Origin: Liolophura sinensis
Lineage: Eukaryota; Mollusca; Polyplacophora; Chitonida; Chitonidae
NCBI RefSeq assembly: GCF_032854445.1
Contig: NC_088301.1
Location: 55,911,187 to 55,975,186, forward strand
Reading direction: 5' to 3'
DNA: 64,000 bases
Part shown: positions 39,301-51,300 of the stretch, piece after piece
Position numbering within the stretch: position 1 is the stretch's first letter
Layout of the letters: each line of letters opens with the position of its first letter
The notes under the pieces: model-generated
Database searches by the model: none
What the model was told of the DNA's origin: nothing
Seen by the model: the letters and a program-made list of their open reading frames with translations, nothing else
Position numbers and translations under genes: made by a program

Positions 39301-42300
39301 AAACAGTTTGACTGGCTCTGTTCATCAAGTCCTCATGATAACCATAGCCAAACGGTTTGACTGGCTCCGTTCATCAAGTCCTCATGCTAACCATAGCCCA
39401 ACGGTTTCACAGGCTCCATTCATCAAGTCCTCATGCTAACCATAGCCAAGTCTTTGGCTAAATGCTCACTCTGATACAAAGTATTAATTGTTTTCAACTT
39501 TGTATCAAGCATCTTGATGACTAATGCAGCTTTATTCAACATGTCCTAGAAAAATGATCAGTAAGACTATACCTTGTCTTTAAAATATGAAAACAGAAAG
39601 TCTTTCCACTGGTTGGAGTCAATGGACTGCAGCTTGAAGTTCTCAATGTATGCCCGCAAAAATTTCTCAAACACGTCTGAAACAAATTAAAGAGATATTT
39701 AAAAGAAGTTCTATGAAAGTGTTGCTTTTGAAATGTATGGTCCTGAATAATAGCTATCTGTACAAGTCCAAAACAGAACACAAACGGTCATGGTTTTTGT
39801 CCAAAATGTACTGTTGGTCCAAAACTTGAACATCATGAGTAACTTGAACTTCAGAATAATTAACAAATCAAGTCTGGAAAACTATAGTCTGGAGTCTATA
39901 AGAACCATTATTTCTACTAAAATTAACAAAACAGTGGAAAACTCTAATTTTATGAGTGACTTGTGATGGTGAAGCCACATACCAATTTCTATTTTGAGTC
40001 AGGAAAACTGTTTTAAACATGACAAGATTTAAAGAAAACCTGATTACTTTGTTAAAAATGGACAAAACATTCCAAAACTCTAAAAATATCTAAAATTCAT
40101 CCTGGTGAAGTCCTGTTCCAAGTTTTCAATTTAATACAATGACCCATATTGAAAAAGTCCTAAAAACTGTTTTGTGACAAACTAATGAACTGACAGACCT
40201 ACAGATCACTCCCTCTCCTCTTTCTACACACACACGCATTCTCCATTCCTCACCTAAGATACAATGACACACCTAAAGCTTCCCCTTCAATAAGGGCTAA
40301 TCTAAGCAGTCTCAAATCTGTACTACAAAGGAGAAATTCATTACATGTATCACCTTTTTCACATCAAATTTTCACAGAAATTGTCCAGGTTAATTAATCT
40401 CTCACTGTCTGATCATTTCTTTGTAATCAGCATCATGATATTTATTTATTTATTTATTTGCTTGATTGGTATTTTACGCCGTACTAAAGAATATTTCACG
40501 GCTGCCAACATTATGGTGGGAGGAAACCGGGCAGAGCCCGGGGAAAACCCATGACCTCCCGCACACTGCTGCCAGACCTTCCCACTTTCGGCCGGAGAGG
40601 AACACCATCAAGATAATGAAGTCAACTTTTTAACTTATCAACTTTTTAAAAAATCTATTTAATACATGGATAATGAATGAATGAATCAGAATAGATACAA
40701 AAATATATTTTTTTTCCAACTACCACCCTATACCATGAACTATTAATGCAACAACTTTCTCACCTGGCCCTCCCAACAATGTTTCCAGGTAGAACAGGAG
40801 TGCAAACCCCTTTTCATAAGGCACTGTCGAAAAGGCATCATCTGGATCTACACCCCTTAAGTCTAGTACCAGTTTTGTGTGGTCATGCTTTGGGCCTATT
40901 GTTTCAACCTGTTTTTGAAAAGAGTCACATAAATTAATTTAAAATATGTGAATAGTATTGTAACACTTATTACAGGATGATGTTTCTAAAAAGGTTAGTT
41001 TTTAATTGTTAATTCTGAATACATAAAACAAGTTAAACAAGCAGTATGAAGACGGAACAGATGACACAAATACCACCATCAGTTTGCGGCTTACAAACCG
41101 ATATTAAATACTCTAATTTTTAGTCAGTCCCTTTTCCGCCTAAAATTTCAATGTAATGGAATTGTCATTTTATGCTCTTTTTTGGGGTTTGGGTCCTTTT
41201 TTCCCCCTATGATTGTTTACCTATACCATTCAATACATTCAGGATATTTATCATCATTAGAAGTCAGGCTAAATTTTACAGTTATTACAAAATTTCAGGA
41301 TAATAATATAATGATTATTATGCGTTTTTTCTGTCTGGGTACTCGGACTGATTCCACAAAGCCATTTTTGACTTAAAGTTTAAGCCAAAATTTAAAACCT
41401 AATGGAAGTTGAAATTTTAACACATTTTTCTTAAGATAAACATTTATAAGGTGGTCACAATTTTAATTTCCATGACTCAAAAATAAGCCATAAAATCATA
41501 TTTCAAATTCTGAAAATTGGCCCCTCATCCACAAAGAGATTATAAGCTTTTCTTTTAAATAACTGACTGTAAATGCCATGGCTTTGTATGTTGAATACAT
41601 ACTCTGTGATGGCAGTGACAATCATGTCCACTTTTTTATGGCTTTGTGAAACAGGGCCCAGATCATCAACAGACCCATTCTTGTTTTGCCACTTACAGCA
41701 TCTTTCAAATCTTTCCAGCCATCCAAAGCCATAAATTGGCGGAACTTTTCCCCTGAATGTAAGCGTGCTGTTACCTTTCGCTCCAAAAAGGTAGTGTGAC
41801 CTTCATTTAACCTTCAATCAAGTTTGCATTGTCAATAAATGGCCTTCATACAGCATAACTTAAATAAGGTTTATTAGGAAGTGAAAAAGAACTGAGAAAA
41901 CAGCACTTAAGGCATAAAACACCACATAAGAGCAAACAAATATTTTTTAATCACTTAGAATGTAAAACTATTCATAAATAAAGATATGAGTTTTGCCGTT
42001 GGGAGGTCATCATGCTGTGTTCTCAGTTCTCACATAAAAAATTATCCTACACATGCATTCTCACTGGGTATCATAACTTCAGCGATTTTCAAGCCAACTG
42101 TAATACCACCTTAACCTACTGTTGCAATTAGGATGTTTTGCTTCCTCTTTTATACATACATACTTACGAAAGTTAATTTTGACTTTTGACATTTTTGAGA
42201 AAACTTTCTTTTAGACAAGAATATAAGCTGAAGCATACAATATCACTTTTGCAACAGAAGGCTAGCAACTAGTAATCCAATAAAAATGGCTGATTTACCC

Positions 42301-45300
42301 ATTGCCCTCTTCCAAAGACATGCTATCTCCATAGAGAATTGGGAGAGAGATGGGAGAGGACTTACAGCGTACTGGAGGGCAAGCCACCCATCAGAAGCTA
42401 ACAGCTGACGTAAAAGCTCCCCGCCCTTCAACTTTGATACAATTAGCCTCTCCACGTACTTTGTATGACCTTCATTCAACCTTGAATAAATCACAAAATT
42501 TATCTAATTGGTAAAACATCTGAAATGACTATAATGTGAGATTACTTTCTATGCACATATACAGTTTTAGAAAAGGTAAATTTTATATGTAAGGTGTCAA
42601 ACCTTGTGACATTCTTTTCATAACCTTAATGTACTTACCAGAAATGGTCTGGAGAGTTATTAGTGACGAGGTTTCCTGTCCAGCTATGGGTTATCTCATG
42701 AGCCACAACATCTGCCAAAGACCTATCTCCTGCCTGGGGAAACCAACAACTCATGCATATGCGTCACAGAGTGAGAGGCAGATACATGTAATGTAGAGAA
42801 ACAAAACATACAAAGACTTCCTGCGACTTACATGTATCATGTATATTTATGAAACACCTAAGGACCTCATATTTATGTCTGTTTACATGTAAATTTTCTC
42901 AAACATCAACATACAGATAATAAACTTTTAAAGATAATAAAATACAAGTTTTTCAGCAATTTAAAACTAGCTTATTCCAAGGCATAATTTAGGACAAGGT
43001 CCTATAACTAATACTCACAGATATAAATCTTTTAAAGGCATTTTCTCCTGAAAGTACATCTATTCCTTGTCAGTTTAGTTGGTAAATGGCCAAAAATTTC
43101 ACCTCAAAAAGTACATTTCTAGAGGCAAATAAATGTCATAATACATTGGTTTTGGTCTTGAAACAAGAATAAGATGAACAGAACTCTCAGATTCAGACAA
43201 ATATATGATTTAGTCATGGGCAACATTCTTAGTCCTTTACTTCAGAAGTAAACAAAGGAATCGTAGACAAATCTCACCAGTAGTGTGGGTGTTACAAAGG
43301 TAAGACAGGGATTTTCCATGCCTCCAAATGGGAAGGAAGGAGGAAGAACCAGTAGATCGTACTGACCCCAAACATAAGGACCCATCAGGCTCTCCGCAGT
43401 TTTCAGCATATTCTCTGTCTGATACACAAATATTTATATCTAAACATGTAAAATGTATTATGGCAAGATGTAATTTTTTTTTTCATAAATGTTTTATCTC
43501 GTGTTCTAGCATGTTCAGCATAATCAAACGTCTACACACACTAGTATTTGATTCATGTGATAGATTTTACACAAAATATAGTTACTAAATAAACTTCTTG
43601 GTGTTTTGATAACACTACTAATCAGGAATATTGATCCATAATTTGAACAGATCACAAGAGATCATTCTGCTTCTTGCCATCAGCTGTTATGGTAATTTCA
43701 AGGTCATCAGGCATGACCTACCTCCGCAAACTCATAAGCTGCCTTGTCCACCATTTCTTTTTCCGACCACACCTTGGAACGAGGACCAATGTCTCTGAAA
43801 AAGTTATCAAATAGAGTTCAGTACTGTATGGTGTGACCACTGTATTATTTCAGCAGCATAACAGAAAATTGAGTGCCTTTCTGCTTTCATGTATCTATAC
43901 ACACTGTATACAAAACCCACATGTATTTAATTTTTAGTGACAAAATTTAAGTTTGTGAAGATTAACTAGGTTAGACTAAAGTCGCTTTACAACACATTGG
44001 CTTTACCATTACAAAATGTACTTACCTGTATTCCAGGTCTCCTCCTACAATGGCTATGAGGTAGGTGGGTATTGGTACTTTCTGTTCAAATTTATGGACT
44101 TTTTTTGTACAATCCCCTGGAATGTCTTCACAGCCTTGTCTTATGGCACTCATCAATATCACAATGTCTTTAGGTGCTATGATCTGAAAAGACCAAGGTA
44201 AAAATATTTAGCAGTAGCATTTGCCACAAATGTTCACATGTAATAATGAAGTACCTGTACCAGATTTAAATCTGCAAAATTCTAAAGTTAAACAGAAGTA
44301 GTCTGAGTTAACTGCTCCTAATAAGGTAAGTTTTCAAACACTGGAAAACAGGATTACTGTACCTGTAACTGTTTAAGTGCAAAGTATGGTATCCTCTGTA
44401 ACTTTATAAACACATGCATGATACAATACCTGAAGGTAAAATCCTGTACAAGAGTATTTGTTTATTTATTTTTCTGATTTATGTTTTATGCCTTACTCAA
44501 GAATATGTCATTTATATGATGGTAACTAGCATTAAGGTGGGAGGTAACCGAGCAGAGCCTGGTGGAAACCTTTAGATCCCAGAGAGAAAGCCGCCATAAG
44601 CTTTAAAGCTCTTTAGATTTAAACTCACAACAATCACAATGTTGTGAGGCTTACTACTTGGCCATGAGAGAGTAAAGCCAACAGAATGTGGGCTTTAGAC
44701 AGTGACTTTACAAGAAATTGTTTACTCCATGGTAAATTCTATACAAAAAATCATTAAAGGAATTCTTTTTATTACAGGTGATAAAAAAGGCTTTTTTAAC
44801 TTTGAAAGGGCAACAGAAACAATAGGATAGGGCAGCTTTTGGAATTTCAGTGGGGATCACCCATTAAACCTATTTTTACCGATGGCCTTACATGTGACCT
44901 ACAACGTCTGTAAGTTGTCTACTCACCTCAGCCGTATATGGTGACTTGACAGCTGGAGTGTCCTGACATGGAACAAGACTTCTTGCGTGAATGGCCTGAA
45001 TATATGGCATGAAATACATGAATAAGCCAGACTTCAGTTTTGAATGTGCATTAGTGTGTGTGCGTAGAATGGGTCATCCTCAGGACAAACAAATGCATAT
45101 GATCATTATCCCATGCTACAACATTACACACTATTACTGCAATTGTGAATATAGTTCTTTAGATGTGTCATGCACACCTCAGATGCCTACCTGGCTTATA
45201 CAATTAGACTGATCTATATTATTATGTTTTATGGTTAATCGAACAAAGAGGAACATGGCTTGCCAAAATCAGGTTGGTCCTATTGGTTTTTACGTAATAT

Positions 45301-48300
45301 GTTGTCTACATGATCGCAACAAAAAGACAGATCACAAGCTTTGGAGAGTACCATCAGACTGGAAAAGGCTTGTGCACATGTGAAATGTAATCGATCATGC
45401 CCAGTATTTGAAGGGCTCCATTTAGATCAACCCTAATTTACCTTTAACTGTAAAGTTATATTCTTACTTCCAACATGGACATTAACATAAAAGATCATAT
45501 TAATTGGATTCAAGTATGAGATCTCAATTTTCTGGGTTTAGTGGTTTTGAACATCTCGGGTAATAAATACACTCTTTTAATTTTTTAAAACATAAAAACA
45601 ATGTAACTGTTTTGTTTGTACCTGGCACTGGCTGAACAGATATGGCTGCCGTTTCCCTGCAGTCTGCTCTGGTGTAAGCCACTGCAGTGCGGAACATTGC
45701 GGGGAAGTCTCATACTCAATTTTCACTGACACGCTAAGAATATAAAATTCGAAGAGAATAAGAATTCATCCAAATACAGGTACACCATTTAATGACTATA
45801 ATGAAATTAATGGTTAAACTTTAGCCTTCAAGTTCTCATTTTTTTAGATATCTTTAGTGATGGTAGGGAAAACAGAACATGTCCAATGGCTGAGTCCTGA
45901 CTCAGTTGTATAAGGTATGACTACAGATGCAGATGATTGAAGGTGCAAGTTCAAATGCAGCTCATGCCAATTTTGCAGTAGGAGGTTTATGATGTACAAG
46001 GACAAGTACATACTGAAGGACAGTGATTTCCTCCAATTTACTTGTGTCTTTCAAACCCAAACAAAATAAAACACAAGGAAAACATTATAAATGTTAACAC
46101 AAGGGAGTAACAATACTTTACATAAGGTTCAATGCAGAAGCATTTTTTTCTTTTTGCAGGCCTTTCCTATGTATAATCTTTGAGGTCTCACCTTTTTCCA
46201 GTCACTGGTGGAAGAGTGATTTCTAGCTTAGAGCCAAAAGGGTCTACAGCAGTCCCAAGGCAAAATTTCAGATCTTGTCCACTCCTTTCATCTGTGACTT
46301 TATGTATAGTAATATCTTTACAATCCAACACCTGTAAAAATAGTGAAATTAACATATGAGTAAATGCAATTTTCCTGACAGGTTTCAAAATAATACGCAC
46401 TGTATGTGACAGTGCTGAGTCATTAATATCTTACTTAATGCTACTATGTTATCTTTCATTTAAAATAACAACCTTGGTGTTAGAATTGAATTAAATGATT
46501 CAGCTCTTTAACTGAACCGTGCATGGGAATGTCTTCCAGCAACCTGCGGAAGATTGTGGGTTTCCCCAGGGCTCTGCTTAGTTTCCTCTCGCCATTTTGC
46601 TGGCTGCTGGTTTATAAGTGAAATATTCTTGAGTATGATGTAAAATCATCAATCAAATCAAATAAATCTTTAAGTTGAGATATTACTGGGCTAAGATTGC
46701 CAAGGCTAAGGAATGTCACAAGTCCAAGAATTTCTGGGGTCCTCAAAAGACTTGCGCCTTCTAGAGAAGAGATGAATCAATGGGATAAACAATTTTATTT
46801 GCATTCCTTATGATTTCAAGACAGGTCAATATTCAATCCCTGAAAATCAGACTGTTGTGAAGTTCTAAGGACTACCTACATGTACCTCTCAACAACTACT
46901 GCATGCACTTAATAGCCAAAGAGTGAAGCCAAATATATTTAGCTAAGACAATTATCTTCTTCAATGCTTCCTACTTTCAGGGTTGAGAGCTACTGTTCCA
47001 AGGTGATGAAATGTCCCAGTGACATCAATTTTACATGCATGTGCATTTTTTCTGCTGCTTATCTGGGAACATCCTTTCAGCTTTGGATTATTACTTTACA
47101 TTATAAATTTATCCCAGAAGGAAAGACACTTGTAAGTGGAATGCTTTTTAGAATTTAAACGTCTTGGAAGAGTATGTAAACCTCAATAATCATTTTATTT
47201 ACTGATGCAAATAGTCACAAGAGCGTCATCGACCAGTGACAGCAAGGGAATTCACAGATACAGAAATATGCACAGGCTTGCAAATAACTTCTTGAAGCAT
47301 CCCTGATAAATTTCAAAAATGACCAAATCCAACATCTGTTTTGAAGATTCTCTATGTTAGTTACATGTGAAGTTTGTCAGGCATCACTTAATTAGTACCT
47401 TATACCATGGAACTTTTAGTCTGCTCACAGACTGTCAGTTCATTTTTAAGATTTTCTTATTTGCGCCGTACGCGACTATGTAGATTATGATGTAACCTAA
47501 CTAACATGGTGTCAGAATGAGAAATTCCTGGTAACATGTTTGCAGCAAGAAAGATAGCCACATAAGCGACACTTTTGGGTTACCAAGACACTTGAGCAGC
47601 CAGTTACATACTCTCAGTAGGCTGATTGTTGGTTGAGGACTTTCTGGATGCGCCATATTCATGGCTCATGAGATCAGCATCCTCGGTGATACGGTGGGGA
47701 ACAGGTGGTGGCCTGAATAAGCACTCTGCTTACAAGATGGTCGTAATATTTCCCCTTCCAGTCACCACAGACACAATTTTATATTTTAAAATCAAATAAA
47801 GTATCCCTCTCTCGTGAAAAGCCTTCAGACCTGTGATTAAAGACAGCCATCTTTTGAACTGTTGTTTAAACCTGGTCACGTGAACACTTAGAAACAAACA
47901 GTAGAAATCCTGTAGACCATAATTTGCAGTTAACTTTATTTCAGATAATGCCAAATTATAATGCTATACATAACCCATTTCCAAAAAATTAATAATTGCA
48001 TTGCATAATTAAAGCAAGAAACTAAGAATGTCACTTTATTTTATTTATTTATTTATTTGATTTGTGTTTTACGCTGTACTCAAGAATATTTCACTTATAC
48101 CACGGCAGCCAGCATTATAGTGAGAGGAAACCGGGCACAGCCCAGGGGGAAACCCACAACCATCTTCTGGTTGCTGACAGACCTTCCCACTTACGAAGAA
48201 TATCACTTTAAGAAAAGAACTTGTAATTGGTAGCAATGCTATCAAACAGCTCGCCTATATGAGGCACATGAATGCAAAACTTCAGTTCAACACAAAACCG

Positions 48301-51300
48301 AAATCATGAATTTGGTAATTTACGGTAATTAATATGCTCACAGTGCATCGGCGATGGAACATCCCCTTTGCATCATTGTGCTTTCTATGGATGTAAACTT
48401 CACATACAACACACTTTTTAAGATACCAACCCTAACGTTATCTCCCACCTCCTTCAACACCCGCCCCCCCCCCCCCTTCCCCGAGCCCCCCCACGTTTCT
48501 GCTCTACATGTGTGCAAACCCTGACCTCAATACATGCAGTATTTTTTGGAGATTGGACCACTAACATCTTGTTTAAAGGACAAAACAGCACCTGGTAAAA
48601 CATATTTCAATCAAAAGCAGGATACTCAAGCTTTCTAAAAGGTATCATACTTTATTATTTTAATGAGATTTCCCTGAAAAACATGTAGAACAAAATGACA
48701 ATACTGCACAAATGGCAACACTTTTGGGAATTGAAGCAGATATGTTGAGAATTTTATCCAATCAAACACATTACTATTGCCTGGACTAAGCTGTGGTGTA
48801 GCCTTTAACCATTCACTCCATGAAGTGACATGTATATGACAACACAGAACTATTGTATAAGACATCATTTTGAGATCATTTACAATGATTTAGTTACATG
48901 TAGCCAAAGGGCCATTTCACAAAGTGTTGTGGGGCAGGTTTGTAGCATTTATGGACCACAACGCTGTAAAATCAGTTGATTTACAAGCTGTGTAATTTTC
49001 AACGACAGTATTACAAATTATGTCAGACAGTAGCATACCGTCTCGGCCCAAACAGCATTCATCTCACTAAATACTCCATTTTTGTTGTTCATTTTAGTAA
49101 TTAGTCACCAGTTTCTAAATAACAAATATCATATAGGGATGATGAAGGTTTATGGAAACGAGAACACCGCATCAATTGTTGACAATTGTTAAAATTAATT
49201 AAATCTTATGATATAATTTTTTTTGTCTGACTTTATTACAAATGAAGAATTTAAATTTTAAATTTTGCTCGTTCGTCTTTCTAGCATACAAGAGATGTTT
49301 CTTCTGTTTTCTTTTATGAAATGATGTAAAATTATTTGAACACCATATTCAAGCGGCGGTGCTTTCTCTGACACATGCTATAACTAGGTCAGCACTGCTT
49401 TCATCTTAATAGCCACTCCTACTAAACTGAAGCATAAAATGACAATCGAATGCTTAGACCAGCCTCATTGGTGCTTAGATTTACTTCTATTTGTTTCAGA
49501 ATTGAGCATAAATCTAGTTGTATAACAATCTTATTGTGATTTTGTAAACATTTAATAGAGGTCAAAATCACCAGCACAACCTCTCTAGAGGCTATGACCT
49601 GAACCAGGGATACCCCAGCTGCACATCTGCAACTAGGTTATTTAAACAGGGTCATTGGAGTTCCCTGTAAATGATATAGTAGGCCTACTGTGTCAACACT
49701 TCAAGCAGTGGAAGAAATATTTTTCCAGCATGTCCAGTTTCCAAGAAAACTACAATTATCACTTGGGCCACAACTTTTATCACCCAAAGGCTACTCCTTG
49801 GGCTATTGTGCGGAAAATACCTTCGACAATAGACAGCTAGAGCAAACATGACATCGCCTTTCTCTTGATAATGGAAATGTGCTGAAGCTGTGTCAAGATG
49901 CACCTTCAATAACATAAACACTAGTCAGGTGCTGTCTTTCATTTTTTAATGTGCTTGTAATACAGGAATTCAGTAACTCAAGGTACCTAATATGTACCCA
50001 CCGAATCAACAATGGAATATCCACCTCCTGCTATTGTGCTCTACATGTGCGCAAACTCTGAGCTCAATACATGCAGTACTTTTTGAGATACCACCCCTAA
50101 CACTTTGTTTAACACTGATTCTTATACACAATACACTAAATCAGGAATTCAGTGATTTACAGTACTTAATGTGCACATATCCAATCAACGATGGAATATC
50201 CCCATCGTTTTATTATGCTCTAAATGTGTACAAACCCTGAGCTTGACACCTGCAGTACTTTTTAAGATACCACCCCTATAATTTTGTTTAACATTGCTCT
50301 CTCAACTGTTGGGGATGCCAACACCCAGAGTACAACATAGGCTACACCTGTACTTTATACAGACAAGCTAATAACTACAAAAGTCCACTAATTCCTGTTG
50401 CCACCTGTTCCCTACCATATCATGAAGGGTGCTGGCGTCTGACTGTAGGTTGAGCAGCCATGAAAATGGCGTATCCAAATATTCCTCCTCCAACAGTCAG
50501 TGTACTCTAGGTTGGGTGGAGCAGGTATGCTGAGCAATTTTTGAACGCTGGATTTATCATGAGTAACAGTTCAGGGAGGAAACTGACAGATGTGGCTGGC
50601 AGGTTCACAGTGATTTTCAGGGGAACATCCAACATCTATAACAGCCCAAGTCCAACATTGCAATTCTCTATAGATGCAAGGTATCTACTTAATAGTTTGC
50701 CCTGGAGGAAAGTTTGCTATTTTATATTTCTTCTGGCAGTTGCATAGACATGGGCCCCGTTCACCCCAGTAGGAATCTTGTAAAGTCTTGGAAAACAAAG
50801 GATTACTAACCTCTGCAGCCTTTTCAATTACGCCTTTACAACTGCTTAAGGTCCTATACTGTCAAACTGATAAAATCACAAGCTGTAGATCATCCCCAAG
50901 GGTAAATATCCATCCATATTTCAGCAAGTTCAACTTCTCCACTTGCATGAACTTCAACAAGATGGCTGCCCATCATATACATCATTTGGGTTACTGGGAC
51001 ACACATGCCCACCATTTGCAATTGTTAGATGCAGAAACCAGGACAACCATCATATTCAGAATCATAAGAGCAGACAGCAGCCATTTTGGGAATTTGGAAT
51101 CAACAGACCAATTGAGCTTGATGAAGTATGGATGAACTTTTTCCATTGGGATGATCAACAGCTCGGGATTATGTCAGTCTGGAGGTCTAGGCCATTAAGC
51201 TTTGTTAAGGAGTAACAGGACAAGCCGGGAAGGTTAGTAATCAACTGTTTCTGATACTTTGTGAACCTTCCTTCCACGGTGAATGGGATCCAGCCATAAC

